Positions 44,131 to 53,317 are shown, numbered from the stretch's first letter. The stretch is DNA of 64,000 nucleotides from CAZEVY01 sp964515555 (GCA_964515555.1 CAZEVY010000015.1:1-64000); one strand, 5' to 3'. Program-made: numbers and translations. Notes: generated from the sequence alone by a model not told the origin.

Positions 44131-45317
44131 GCGCTGTCCTTCAAAAACTGTTTGACGCAGCGCACCGCCTGCCGGGTACGATGCTCGTTCTCGATCAGCG
44201 CGAAGCGCACGAAGCCCTCGCCCATCGGCCCGAAGCCGACGCCCGGCGAGGCCGCCACCAGGGCCTTCTCCAACAGGAGCTTCGAGAATTCGAGCGACCC
44301 CATCGCCCGGAAGCGCTCCGGCAGCGGCGCCCACAGGAACATGGTCCCGCGCGGCTTCTCGACCGGCCAGCCGGCGCGACAGAGTCCCTCCACCATCACG
44401 TTGCGGCGGCGACGGTACATTTCGCAGATTCGGCGGGCCTCCTCGTCGCACTCGCGCAGCGCGATGATCGAGGCGATCTGAATCGGCTGGAACACGCCGT
44501 AGTCGAGATAGCTTTTGATGCGCGCCAGCGCGGCGATCATCTTCCGATTTCCCAGGCAGAAGCCGACGCGCCAGCCGGCCATGTTGTAGCTCTTGGTCAT
44601 CGAGAAGATCTCGACGGCCACTTCCTTGGCGCCGTCAACCTGCAGGATGCTGGGCGGCGTGTAGCCGTCGAAGCCGATGTCGGCATAGGCGAAGTCGTGG
44701 ACCACCATGGTGCCGTGCTCGGAGGCCAGGCGCACAATTTCGCGGAAGAAATCGATTTCGACGGAATGCGTGGTGGGATTGTGCGGGAACGAGATCAGGA
44801 TCAGCTTTGGCTTTTGCAGCGAGGTGCGATAGAGGTGCTGGAGGCGCTCGAGGAACACCTCGGGCGAAGGCATCGGCAGCATGCAGGCGTGGCCCTCGGC
44901 CATGATGACGCCGTACTGGTGGATCGGATAGCAGGGATTCGGCGACACCACAGCATCGCCCGGGCCGATGACGGCGAACAGCAGGTGCGCCAGGGCGTCC
45001 TTGGCGCCGATGGTGACGATGGCTTCCTTTTCCGGGTCGAGATCGACGCCGAATTTGCGCTGGTAGCGGCGAGCGATCTCCAGGCGCAGGTTGGGAATAC
45101 CGCGCGACATCGAGTAGCGGTGATTGCGCTTGTCGCGCGCGGCCTCGATCAGCTTCTGCACGATGGGACGCGGCGTGGCGCCGTCCGGATTCCCCATCCC
45201 GAAGTCGACCACGTCGTGCCCTTCGGCGCGCAGCCGCGCCTTCATCTCGTTGACGATCGCGAAAACGTAGGGAGGCAGTTTTTGTATGCGATAGAATTCT
45301 TCCTGGGGCAAAGGCAT
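44127..45317 (-). CDS. class I/II PLP-dependent aminotransferase (AlaC-like)
   Basis: A 396-residue fold-type I aminotransferase. MPLPQEEFYRIQKLPPYVFA at the start is the usual AlaC beginning, so ATG at 45317 is preferred over 45365, which would overlap the divergent thiolase gene. VDFGMGNPDGATP, PNPCYPIHQYG, SFPHNPTTHS and the PLP-lysine motif SMTKSYNMAGWRVGF near residue 226 are present. Enzymes of this group make alanine from pyruvate and glutamate, or act on related substrates. Coupled by ATGA to an outer-membrane protein gene. Confidence 0.9.
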   Translation of the reverse strand: MPLPQEEFYRIQKLPPYVFAIVNEMKARLRAEGHDVVDFGMGNPDGATPRPIVQKLIEAARDKRNHRYSMSRGIPNLRLEIARRYQRKFGVDLDPEKEAIVTIGAKDALAHLLFAVIGPGDAVVSPNPCYPIHQYGVIMAEGHACMLPMPSPEVFLERLQHLYRTSLQKPKLILISFPHNPTTHSVEIDFFREIVRLASEHGTMVVHDFAYADIGFDGYTPPSILQVDGAKEVAVEIFSMTKSYNMAGWRVGFCLGNRKMIAALARIKSYLDYGVFQPIQIASIIALRECDEEARRICEMYRRRRNVMVEGLCRAGWPVEKPRGTMFLWAPLPERFRAMGSLEFSKLLLEKALVAASPGVGFGPMGEGFVRFALIENEHRTRQAVRCVKQFLKDSA

Positions 45318-45342
45318 CGTCTCATTGTAGCGAGGAGCCGCA

Positions 45343-46509
45343 ATGCCGGAATCGATGAAGGACAAGGTCGCGGTCGTCGGCGTGGGCTGTACGAAGTTCG
45401 GCGACCGCGCCGACGCATCCTACGAAGACCTGGTCGTCGAAGCCGCCCTGGAGGCCATGCACGACGCCGGCGTGGCGTCCGATCGAATCGAAGCCGCCTG
45501 GCTCGGAACTTTCTCGCCGAATGCGGGCAACGGCAAGGCTTCGGTGTCGCTGGCCGACGCGCTGCGGCTCTACGACCGCCCGATCACGCGCGTCGAGAAC
45601 TTCTGCGCGACGGGTACGGACGCCTTTCGTCACGCGGCCATGGCGATCGCCGCGGGCGCCTGCGACGTCGCGCTGGTGGTGGGCGCCGAGAAGCTGAAGG
45701 ATCGGCCGATTCGCGGATTGGGGCGCGACGGGGCGCATCCGTATCGGGGCGACGGCCTGACAGCGCCGGGCATGATGGCAATGGTCGCCAATCGCTATTT
45801 TCATCGCTACGGGGGCGGACGCGAGGCGCTGGCGAAGGTCGCGGTGAAGAATCACCACAACGGATCGATGAACCGGCTGGCACATTTTCAGATGGAGGTC
45901 AGCGAGGCGCAGGTGCTCGATGCGCCGATGATCGCCTGGCCCTACGGACTGCTCGACTGCTGTCCGACCACCGACGGCGCGGCCGCGGCCGTGCTGTGCC
46001 GCGCGGACATGGCGCGCGAGTTTCGCGACGACTACGTGCTGGTCAAGGGGCTCGGCCTGGCGGTTCGCACCGGCCGCCCCTGGTTTGACGCCTGCGAGGA
46101 GCAGGTGGGATTCCCGGTGACCGCGCAGGCGGCGAGTGCGGCCTATCGGATGGCGGGCGTCGGCGATCCGGTCCGCGAGATCGACGTGGCCGAGGTGCAC
46201 GACTGCTTCACCTTCCCCGAGATCGCGCATTACGAAGGACTCGGTTTCTGCGGCCCCGGCGAGGGCGCGCATTTCATCGGCGAGGGGCGCAGCGCGCTGG
46301 CCGGCGATCTGCCGGTGAATCCCAGCGGCGGGCTGAAGTCGTTCGGCCATCCGATTGGCGCGAGCGGCGTGCGGATGATCCACGAGATCGTCACGCAGTT
46401 GCGCGGCCAGGCGGGAGCGCGCCAGGTGCGCGACGCGCAGTTCGGCCTGGTGCACAATCTCGGCGGTCCGGGCGCGGTGGCTTGCGTGGTCGTACTGGGG
46501 AATCCGTGA
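45343..46509 (+). CDS. thiolase-family protein (acetyl-CoA acetyltransferase / SCP-x type)
   Basis: A 388-residue thiolase-fold protein. The nucleophile region is RVENFCATGTDAFRHAAMAI, with Cys near residue 87. IDVAEVHDCFTFPEIAHYEG near 285 carries the His-containing motif of the SCP-x/archaeal group, and GGLKSFGHPIGASGVRMIHE near 328 is the GHP motif. The C-terminal Cys-x-Gly of classic thiolases is not obvious (HNLGGPGAVACVVVLG). Members act in lipid or isoprenoid acyl-CoA metabolism, often with a DUF35 partner that is absent here. GAGGAG precedes the ATG. Its stop overlaps the GntR gene. Confidence 0.88.
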   Translation: MPESMKDKVAVVGVGCTKFGDRADASYEDLVVEAALEAMHDAGVASDRIEAAWLGTFSPNAGNGKASVSLADALRLYDRPITRVENFCATGTDAFRHAAMAIAAGACDVALVVGAEKLKDRPIRGLGRDGAHPYRGDGLTAPGMMAMVANRYFHRYGGGREALAKVAVKNHHNGSMNRLAHFQMEVSEAQVLDAPMIAWPYGLLDCCPTTDGAAAAVLCRADMAREFRDDYVLVKGLGLAVRTGRPWFDACEEQVGFPVTAQAASAAYRMAGVGDPVREIDVAEVHDCFTFPEIAHYEGLGFCGPGEGAHFIGEGRSALAGDLPVNPSGGLKSFGHPIGASGVRMIHEIVTQLRGQAGARQVRDAQFGLVHNLGGPGAVACVVVLGNP

Positions 46510-47204
46510 CCGCACGCGTCCGCGCCGAAGGCCCGCCGCGCGGAGGGAGCCTCTCGGAGACCGCGTACCTGGTAATCCGGGAGCGTATTCTCCGCGGTGA
46601 GATGCCGCTCGGAAGCGCGCTCTCGCGGCGCAAGATCGCCACCGAGCTGGGCATGAGCCTGCTGCCGGTCTCCGAGGCCTTGCAGCGGCTGGAGCGCGAC
46701 GGCCTGGCCGAAAGCACCCCGCGGGTCGGCACGCGCGTCTACCAGCCGACCGCGGTCGACGTCGCCGAGCGGTTCGAGGTGCGCGAGGCGCTGGAGTCGC
46801 AGGCCGCTCGCCTGTTCGCCGAGAAGGCCAGCGCGCGGGAGCGGGCCGAGCTGCAGCAGATGGCCGAGACGGTGGACGACCTGTTCCGGCGGCGCGCGCG
46901 CGGGGAGAACGCGCCGGACTTCCTGTTCGACGTGCAGCGGTATCACTCGACGTTGCATCTCCGCATCGCCGAGTGCACCGGGTGCCGCGCGCTGCGGGCC
47001 ATCATCGAGAAGAACAACCTGCTCATCTTCACCTGGCTCTCCGACGTGGCCGCGCATCGGCCGCTGCTGCCCGACGATCATCACCGGTCGCTGGTGGCGG
47101 GGCTCTCGTCAGGCGACCCGGAAGTTGCCGATCGCGCCATGCGGGAACATCTGCGCTGCGGCCGCGAGGCGATTCTGAAGGCGTTCTCCGGCGCCGGGCA
47201 GTAG
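46506..47204 (+). CDS. GntR-family (FadR/FCD subfamily) regulator
   Basis: A 232-residue regulator. The N-terminal winged helix (SETAYLVIRERILRGEMPLG, SRRKIATELGMSLLPVSEAL) is followed by an all-helical FCD ligand domain with metal-ligand residues (DVQRYHSTLHLRIAECTGCR; DHHRSLVAGLSSGDPEVADR; MREHLRCGREAIL). GTG at 46506 overlaps the thiolase TGA in GTGA, so the two are coupled and the regulator may respond to an acyl or carboxylate ligand. A palindrome lies 59 bases downstream of its stop. Confidence 0.9.
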   Translation: MTARVRAEGPPRGGSLSETAYLVIRERILRGEMPLGSALSRRKIATELGMSLLPVSEALQRLERDGLAESTPRVGTRVYQPTAVDVAERFEVREALESQAARLFAEKASARERAELQQMAETVDDLFRRRARGENAPDFLFDVQRYHSTLHLRIAECTGCRALRAIIEKNNLLIFTWLSDVAAHRPLLPDDHHRSLVAGLSSGDPEVADRAMREHLRCGREAILKAFSGAGQ

Positions 47205-47221
47205 CGGCGCACGGATTTCGA

Positions 47222-47250
47222 TTGACCTGCCGCCGGGTCTCGCGGATAAT
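47222..47250 (+). promoter_or_regulatory. sigma-70 promoter of the DUF1501/WD40/PSCyt2 operon
   Basis: TTGACC (47222-47227) and GATAAT (47245-47250) are exactly 17 bases apart, the best promoter in the window along with that of metK. Transcription would start near 47257, about 72 bases before the ATG at 47329. A second -10-like TACAAT occurs at 47301. Confidence 0.7.
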
Positions 47251-47262
47251 AGAGACAAGCCT

Positions 47263-47276
47263 TGGAACGTGTTCCA
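47263..47276. promoter_or_regulatory. operator-like inverted repeat just after the promoter
   Basis: TGGAAC-GT-GTTCCA has six-base arms and a two-base centre. It would lie a few bases after the predicted transcription start, a typical repressor position. The GntR gene just upstream is one possible source of the regulator. Confidence 0.45.
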
Positions 47277-47328
47277 CGGCGAGCGTCATCCGGCGGCGGT
47301 TACAATACCGGCAGCGAGGCACGAGACG

Positions 47329-48624
47329 ATGAATCCCACCCGATGCGACGGTGTTTCCCGGCGGCAACTGTTGCAGGTCGGCGCGCTGGGATACCTCGGA
47401 CTGACGCTGCCGGAATGGCAACGCGCCCGCGCAGCCGAAGCGAGCGCCGATACCTCCTGCATCTTCATCTGGCTCGACGGCGGACCCTCGCACCTGGACA
47501 CCTTCGACCCCAAGCCCGATGCGCCCGCCGAGGTTCGCGGCAAGTTCTCGACGACCAAGACCAGCGTCGCCGGAGTGCATATCTGCGAGCACCTGCCGAA
47601 GATCGCGCAGGTGATGGACAAGGTCGCGCTGGTGCGCACGCTGACGTCGGAGATCGGCGAGCACGACCAGGCCGGACATTACTACAACACCGGCTACCGC
47701 CCGACGCCCGCGCAGGCGTACCCGAGCTTCGGATCGGTGATCAGCAAGGCCAAGGGCGCCGGCGAAGCGCTGCCGCCCTACGTCGCCGTGCCGAATCCGC
47801 GGGCATACATGGGCGCCGGCTATCTGCCGGGATCGTTCGGACCATTCACCGTCGGCGGCGACCCTTCGCGGCCCGACTTCAGGGTGCGCGACCTGGACCT
47901 GCCGGTCGGCTTCACCGAGGAGAGGCTGCAGTCGCGGAAGTCGATGCTGGAGACCATGGACTCGTTCGAGCGCGCGCTCCAGGACAATCCGCGCGCCAAG
48001 GATCGCGACAGCTTCTTCGAGCAGGCCTACCGGCTGATTACCTCGCCCAAGGCGAAGGCGGCGTTCGACCTCTCGAAGGAATCGGCGGCGACCCGCAAGC
48101 TCTACGGACATCACCGCCTGGGGCAGAGCCTGTTACTGGCGCGGCGGCTGGTCGAGAACGGGTCGAAGTTCGTCACGGTGGTGGATCTCGGCTGGGACAC
48201 GCACACGCAGATCGACTACAACCTCACCTACGGATTTCCCGGCAAGCTGCCCGGGCTCGATCTCGCCTACAGCGGGCTGATCGCCGACATGCACGAGCGC
48301 GGGCTGCTGAAAAAGACGCTGGTGGTGCTGATGGGCGAGTTCGGGCGCACGCCGAAGATCAACCCCATGGGCGGTCGCGACCACTGGCCGCGCGCCAACT
48401 CGGCGCTGCTGGCGGGCGCGGGCATCCTCGGCGGCCAGGCGATCGGGAAGACCGACGCGGTCGGCGAGCTGCCGGCGGAGGACCCGGTGTCGCCGCAGGA
48501 TTTCGCGCGGACGCTCTACACACTGGTCGGCGTGAACCCGGACCTGACGTTCCAGACGCCCGACGGGAGGCCCATCAAGCTGGTCGACGGCGGGCGCTTT
48601 CTGCGGCAGCTCGTCGCGGGCTGA
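47329..48624 (+). CDS. DUF1501 protein with Tat signal
   Basis: A 431-residue DUF1501 (sulfatase-like alkaline-phosphatase fold) protein. The N-terminus has a twin-arginine motif (VSRRQLLQVGALGYLGL). CIFIWLDGGPSHLDTFDPKP near residue 45, YNTGYRPTPAQAYPSFGSV, VVDLGWDTHTQIDYN, LLKKTLVVLMGEFGRTPKIN and GRDHWPRANSALLAG match the family, with aspartate/histidine residues that would bind metal. It is exported folded. In Planctomycetes and Acidobacteria DUF1501 genes pair with PSCyt2/PSD1 genes, as here. The substrate is unknown. Confidence 0.9.
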   Translation: MNPTRCDGVSRRQLLQVGALGYLGLTLPEWQRARAAEASADTSCIFIWLDGGPSHLDTFDPKPDAPAEVRGKFSTTKTSVAGVHICEHLPKIAQVMDKVALVRTLTSEIGEHDQAGHYYNTGYRPTPAQAYPSFGSVISKAKGAGEALPPYVAVPNPRAYMGAGYLPGSFGPFTVGGDPSRPDFRVRDLDLPVGFTEERLQSRKSMLETMDSFERALQDNPRAKDRDSFFEQAYRLITSPKAKAAFDLSKESAATRKLYGHHRLGQSLLLARRLVENGSKFVTVVDLGWDTHTQIDYNLTYGFPGKLPGLDLAYSGLIADMHERGLLKKTLVVLMGEFGRTPKINPMGGRDHWPRANSALLAGAGILGGQAIGKTDAVGELPAEDPVSPQDFARTLYTLVGVNPDLTFQTPDGRPIKLVDGGRFLRQLVAG

Positions 48625-48626
48625 GC

Positions 48627-49508
48627 ATGCGCGCGGTTCTCATCGGGCTCGCCGTGGCCGCGGCGGGCGCAGAGTCGTTGCCGCCGATCGCGGCTCTGCG
48701 ATTCGACGGTGACAGGCTGCTCGTCGCGGGCGGCAACACGATTCGCGTGGCGCCGGCTCCGCAGTGGATCCCAAGGACGACGGCCACCAGCAAGCTCTCT
48801 CAGGTATTCGATGTCGCCGTTCGCGGCTCGGCGTTAGCGGTTGCCGGGGGCACGCCCGCCGTGACCGGGGCCGTCGAGCTGGGATCCGGATTCGCGGCGC
48901 GCGCCGGCGACTCGATCACCGCAGTCACGTTCGCGCCGGATGGTGCGCGGCTCGCCGCCGCCAGCGCCGACCACCACATCTACATCGTCCGGCCCGATGG
49001 CGAGCGCATCGCGCGGCTCGCGGGTCACGTCGGCCCGGTGCTGTGCGTCGCGTTCTCGCCGGATGGCTCGATGCTCGCCACCGGTAGCGCCGACCGCTCG
49101 ATCCGGCTGTGGGACGGCGAGGGCAAGCTTCTGCGGTCGCTCCAGAATCACGCGAGCGCGGTGAACTCGGTGGTCTTCTCGCCGGACGGACAGACCCTCT
49201 ACAGCGCATCCGAAGACGCGACGGTGCGCGTCTGGGTGGCCGCGAACGGCCGCATGAAGCACATCTATCGCGGCTTCGACGCGCCGATTCTGGCGATGGC
49301 GGGAGCGCTCGTGCGCAATCGCCTGGTGACGGCGGGCGCCGACGGCGGATTGCGCATCGTCGACGCCGAGTCGGGGGCGATCGTCAAGACGATCGCCGGG
49401 GAGGCGGGGGCGGCGTGGCTGCACGCGGTGGCGGTGTCGGCGGATGGGAAGTGGATCGCCACGGGCGACGCGGCGGGCCGTCTGCGCGTGATGGAGTTTC
49501 CGCAATGA
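48627..49508 (+). CDS. secreted WD40-repeat protein
   Basis: A 293-residue exported protein (signal MRAVLIGLAVAAAGAE) made of WD40 blades: ITAVTFAPDGARLAAASADH, VLCVAFSPDGSMLATGSADR with SIRLWD, VNSVVFSPDGQTLYSASEDA with TVRVW, and HAVAVSADGKWIATGDAAGR. About six to seven repeats make one propeller, likely a protein-interaction scaffold for the neighbouring DUF1501 and PSCyt2 proteins. It starts two bases after DUF1501 and overlaps the next gene by four. Confidence 0.88.
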   Translation: MRAVLIGLAVAAAGAESLPPIAALRFDGDRLLVAGGNTIRVAPAPQWIPRTTATSKLSQVFDVAVRGSALAVAGGTPAVTGAVELGSGFAARAGDSITAVTFAPDGARLAAASADHHIYIVRPDGERIARLAGHVGPVLCVAFSPDGSMLATGSADRSIRLWDGEGKLLRSLQNHASAVNSVVFSPDGQTLYSASEDATVRVWVAANGRMKHIYRGFDAPILAMAGALVRNRLVTAGADGGLRIVDAESGAIVKTIAGEAGAAWLHAVAVSADGKWIATGDAAGRLRVMEFPQ

Positions 49509-50344
49509 GGATCGCCGCGATGTTCACGCTCGCCGTGCTGGCGCTTCCCGCGCAGGAGACGTTGTTCTCCGGGCCGCAGCCGGGCGAGCCGCTGAAACCG
49601 TTCACCGTGCTCGCCGTCAACGGCGCGCACGCGGGCAAGGAAGTCGACTTCATCTCGCAATTCGGAAACGAGCCGATCCTGCTGATCTTCGCGCACTACA
49701 TCGACCGCAACGTGTATCGCGTGCTGTGGCCGTGCGACCGCTATGCGAGCGAGGTCCCCGCTCTGAAGACGCTGTTCGTCTACCTGGCGCCCGATCGCGT
49801 GGAGGGCGAGCGGCGGATGCAGCAGGTGGTGAAGTCGCTCTCGCTCGTGGCGGCATCGGCGGTATCGGTCGACGGCGTGGAAGGGCCGGGCGCCTATGGG
49901 CTGAACAAGCAGGCCGGCGTGACGGCGATTCTGGCGAAGAACGGTCGCGTGGTGTTCAATCGCGCGATCGTGCAGCCGGGTCAGAGCGAGGCGCAGAGGA
50001 TCGTGCTGGAGGCGATCAAGCTGGCCGGCGGGAATCCCGTGACGGATCTGGAGCTGGCGCGCGGGCCGTTGATGCGGCGGACGCTGCCCCCCGGCGCGCC
50101 GACGGCGCAGCAGATCGAAGCGATCCTCGGGGTCGACCCGCCGGAAGTGGCGGCGGTGGTGGTGCGGCTCACGTTGCTCGAAGCGCCCGAGATCACGTTG
50201 AACCAGACGGTGCGCGATTTGCGCGGTTGGGCGGGAACCGACGAGTCCCGGCGGCGGCTGCTCGCATCGCGCCTGGCGGAATGGCTGAAGATCATGCCGA
50301 ATGAGTCGGCGCGCGCGCGCCTGCTGAAGGAGTTCGGCCAATGA
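49505..50344 (+). CDS. exported thioredoxin-fold protein lacking CxxC (paralogue 1)
   Basis: A 279-residue protein with a signal peptide (MRIAAMFTLAVLALPAQ). The domain resembles AhpC/TSA-like folds (GEPLKPFTVLAVNGAHAGKE; PILLIFAHYIDRNVYRVLW), but no CxxC stands at the active-site position. KTLFVYLAPDRVEGERRMQQ and GVEGPGAYGLNKQAGVTAIL are shared almost word for word with 52458-53309, so the two are paralogues. It may be a structural partner rather than a redox enzyme. ATGA overlaps with both neighbours. Confidence 0.75.
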   Translation: MRIAAMFTLAVLALPAQETLFSGPQPGEPLKPFTVLAVNGAHAGKEVDFISQFGNEPILLIFAHYIDRNVYRVLWPCDRYASEVPALKTLFVYLAPDRVEGERRMQQVVKSLSLVAASAVSVDGVEGPGAYGLNKQAGVTAILAKNGRVVFNRAIVQPGQSEAQRIVLEAIKLAGGNPVTDLELARGPLMRRTLPPGAPTAQQIEAILGVDPPEVAAVVVRLTLLEAPEITLNQTVRDLRGWAGTDESRRRLLASRLAEWLKIMPNESARARLLKEFGQ

Positions 50345-52452
50345 GGATGGCGGCGCTTGTGGCCTTGACGGCCGCGGCGCAAACACCCGACTTCGCGACG
50401 CGCGTGCAGCCAATGCTCGTCAAGTCGGGGTGCTTTTCCGGTGCCTGCCACGGCGCGGGCAGCGGACAGAAGGGCTTCAAGCTCTCGCTGCTCGGCTACG
50501 ATCCCGCCGCCGACTACGAGGCCTTCGTCTACCAGTACCGGGGCCGCCGCGTGAACCTCGTGAAGCCGGAAGACAGCCTGGTCGCGAAGAAAGCGACCAA
50601 CACGCTGGCGCACGGCGGCGGCGAACGTTTTCCGGTGCCGTCGGAATCGTACCGGACACTATTGGCGTGGCTGCGCGGCGGCGCGCCTTATGAATCGCAG
50701 TCGAAGCGCCGCATCGTCGCACTCGAATTCACTCCCGCGCAGGCGACCGTGGAGAAGCCCGGCGCGCGCATCGCGCTGCGGCTGGCTGCGCGTTTCTCCG
50801 ACGGCTCGCTCGACGACGCCACCGCCTACGCGCTCTACCAGACCAACGACGAGAGCATCGCGAAGGTGGACGACCAAGGCAACGTCACCGTCCATCGATC
50901 CGGCGAGACAGGAATCAGCGCGCGCTACATGGGCCTGTTCGCGACGGCGCGCGTCGGGATGCCTTTCGCGGGGGCGCACTCGGAGGTCGCCCGCGCGACG
51001 CAGGGCGGCACGAGCTTCGTCGACCGGCACGTCAACGACAAGCTTCGCCGCCTGCGCCTGCTGCCCTCGAAGCGCTCGACGGACGCCGAGTTTCTGCGGC
51101 GCTCGCACCTGGACATCGCCGCCACGCTGCCGGCGGTCGACGAGGCACGCGCGTTTCTCGCCGACACGCGTCCGGATAAGCGCGCGCGGCTCGTCGAAGG
51201 GCTGCTGGCGCGGCCCGAGTACGCGCAGTACTGGAGCCTGTGGCTGCTCGATCTGCTGCGGCTGCACTCGCGGAACGTCGGCGAAAAGGGTCTCCCGGCG
51301 ATCCGCGAGTGGCTTTCCGGCGAGCTGCGCGCCGACCGCTCGTTCGCGGAGGTCACGCGCGACCTGCTGACCTCGGGCGGGTCGAACCCGGTGAAGCCGG
51401 CGGTGCACTATCAGCGGTCGTCGAACAGTCCCAAGCTGCTCGCCGAGCTGACGACCGAGGCCTTGATGGGCTCGCGGTCGCGCTGCGCGCAGTGCCACGA
51501 CCATCCTTTCGACTCCTGGACGCAGACCCAGTATCACCGCTTCGCGTCGTTCTTCGTGCGCATCAATCCGGCGCCGGAAAACGTCACGCTCGCCGATCAC
51601 GGCGAAATCGAGCACCCCAAGACAGGAAAGCCGGTGGCTCCGGGATTCCCGGACGACACCGCGCCGGCGACGGCCGCCGACGACCGGCGGCCCGCGCTGG
51701 CCGACTGGCTGGTGGCGCCGGAGAACCGGTATTTCGCGCGCTCGATCGCCAACCGCGTGTGGGCGCGGATGATGGGGCGCGGGTTGATCGAGCCGGTCGA
51801 CGACCTGAGCGTGAGCAACGCGCCGTCGAATCCGGAGCTGCTGGACGCGCTGACAAAGTCGTTTCAGAACGGTTACTCGGTGAAGTCGCTCATCCGCGCG
51901 ATCGCGCTCTCGGACGCCTACCAGCGTTCTGCCGAGCCCAACGCGATCAACCGGGAGGACGACCGCTTCTACTCGCGCGCCCTGGCCGCGCCGCTGAACG
52001 CCTACCAGTTCGCCGATGCTATCGCCCAGGTGGCGGGCGTGCCGAACCGGTTCGGAAAGCTCGAAGCCGGTGCGCGGGCGCTGGACGTCGCCGACCCGTA
52101 CACGGAATCGTATCTGCTCGATGTCTGCGGGCGCTGCCTGCGCGACGGCTCGTGCGACGCGCCCAACGCCGGCGCGGGCGGCCTGCGCCAGATGCTCCAG
52201 CTCATCAACGGCGGCGCGATGAACGATAAGATCGCGGCCGCGGGCGGGCGGCTGGCGAAGCTGCGCGCCCGGGGCGCCGCTCCGGGCGAAGCGATCGAGG
52301 AGTTCTATTTCGCCGCGCTCGCGCGTCCGCCCGACGGCAAGGAGCGCGACGCGTGGCTGACGCGGATTCAGGGCGCCTCAAACCGCGAAGCCGCCGTGGA
52401 GGATTTCGTGTGGGCGCTGTTGAACAGCCGGGCATTTGTTTTTAATCGGTGA
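50341..52452 (+). CDS. PSCyt2-PSD1 (DUF1549-DUF1553) cytochrome-like protein
   Basis: A 703-residue protein. A short signal leads to VKSGCFSGACHGAGSGQKGF with a CH heme-like motif (C-x4-CH). A big-2-like immunoglobulin domain (SIAKVDDQGNVTVHRSGETG) precedes DUF1549 (SYWSLW-like region, then SRCAQCHDHPFDSWTQTQYH, a CxxCH motif) and DUF1553 (FARSIANRVWARMMGRGLIE; NPELLDALTKSFQNG; LRQMLQLINGGAMNDK). Members are typical of Planctomycetes and Acidobacteria and lie beside DUF1501 genes. A role in polysaccharide degradation or electron transfer is suspected, not shown. Confidence 0.9.
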   Translation: MRMAALVALTAAAQTPDFATRVQPMLVKSGCFSGACHGAGSGQKGFKLSLLGYDPAADYEAFVYQYRGRRVNLVKPEDSLVAKKATNTLAHGGGERFPVPSESYRTLLAWLRGGAPYESQSKRRIVALEFTPAQATVEKPGARIALRLAARFSDGSLDDATAYALYQTNDESIAKVDDQGNVTVHRSGETGISARYMGLFATARVGMPFAGAHSEVARATQGGTSFVDRHVNDKLRRLRLLPSKRSTDAEFLRRSHLDIAATLPAVDEARAFLADTRPDKRARLVEGLLARPEYAQYWSLWLLDLLRLHSRNVGEKGLPAIREWLSGELRADRSFAEVTRDLLTSGGSNPVKPAVHYQRSSNSPKLLAELTTEALMGSRSRCAQCHDHPFDSWTQTQYHRFASFFVRINPAPENVTLADHGEIEHPKTGKPVAPGFPDDTAPATAADDRRPALADWLVAPENRYFARSIANRVWARMMGRGLIEPVDDLSVSNAPSNPELLDALTKSFQNGYSVKSLIRAIALSDAYQRSAEPNAINREDDRFYSRALAAPLNAYQFADAIAQVAGVPNRFGKLEAGARALDVADPYTESYLLDVCGRCLRDGSCDAPNAGAGGLRQMLQLINGGAMNDKIAAAGGRLAKLRARGAAPGEAIEEFYFAALARPPDGKERDAWLTRIQGASNREAAVEDFVWALLNSRAFVFNR

Positions 52453-52457
52453 TTTTC

Positions 52458-53309
52458 ATGAAAACACTACTTGTTTTTTCTTTTTGCGCGGCAGTATTCG
52501 CGCAGGCGCCGTTTTCCGGGCCGCAGGCCGGCGAGCCGCTGCCGTCCTTCAAGACGCTCATGGTCAACGGCCCAGACGCCGGCCGGGAGGTCGACACGGT
52601 CGCCGGCTTCGGCGACGCGCCCGTGATGCTGGTGTTCATCCACCAGCTCGACCGCAACGTCGCGGCCTTCCTTCGGCCGGTGGAGGACTACGCGAAGGAT
52701 CGCGCCGCGGCGGGGTCGCTCAAGACGCTGTTCGTGTACCTGGCGCCCGACAAGGTGGAGGGCGAGCGCCGGATGCAGCAGGTCGTCAAGTCGCTCAACA
52801 TGAAGTCGCCGGTGGGCGTGTCGGTGGAGGGCGTGGAGGGACCGGGCGCTTACGGGCTGAACAAGCAGGTGGCCATCACGGCGATCGCGGCGAATCAACG
52901 CCGCGTGACGGCGAACGTCGCACTGGTGCAGCCGGGCATGGTGGATTCGCCGAAGCTGCTCGCTGAGGTCGCCAAGCACGCGGGGGGGCGCGTGAAAAGC
53001 GTCAAGGATCTCGAGGAGGAAATGGCGAAGCAGCGGAGTATGATGGCGCGTCCGATGGGCCAGGAGGGCAAGCCCGCGCCGCCGCCCGATCCCCCCGAGA
53101 TGGTGAATCTGCTGCGGGCGCTGATCCAGCGGACCAACAGCGGTGAGCGTGTCGACCAGGTGGTGAAGGAGCTGCGCGAGTGGGCGGGCGACGACGCGAC
53201 GAAGAAGTCGCAGCTCGCCGCCAAGCTGGGCGTGATCATTCCGCTGAAGTACGGCACCGATTACGCGCAGTCGCAGATGCCGGTGCTGAAGACGGCTTTG
53301 GAAAAATAA
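52458..53309 (+). CDS. exported thioredoxin-fold protein lacking CxxC (paralogue 2)
   Basis: A 283-residue paralogue of 49505-50344. Shared blocks include FSGPQAGEPLPSFKTLMVNG, KTLFVYLAPDKVEGERRMQQ, VVKSL and EGPGAYGLNKQ. It too has no CxxC (VFIHQLDRNVAAFLRPVEDY at that place). ATG at 52458 begins the signal MKTLLVFSFCAAVFAQ. A GTG at 52449 overlaps the preceding stop (GTGA) and could start translation three codons earlier. It ends the operon, just before a copy of the intergenic repeat. Confidence 0.75.
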   Translation: MKTLLVFSFCAAVFAQAPFSGPQAGEPLPSFKTLMVNGPDAGREVDTVAGFGDAPVMLVFIHQLDRNVAAFLRPVEDYAKDRAAAGSLKTLFVYLAPDKVEGERRMQQVVKSLNMKSPVGVSVEGVEGPGAYGLNKQVAITAIAANQRRVTANVALVQPGMVDSPKLLAEVAKHAGGRVKSVKDLEEEMAKQRSMMARPMGQEGKPAPPPDPPEMVNLLRALIQRTNSGERVDQVVKELREWAGDDATKKSQLAAKLGVIIPLKYGTDYAQSQMPVLKTALEK

Positions 53310-53317
53310 GGCGAGAA

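Noticed and set aside
47263..47276. LexA-type SOS box
   Set aside because: Arms GGAAC/GTTCC are separated by two bases, not the four of the GAAC-N4-GTTC box, and the operon is not a repair set.
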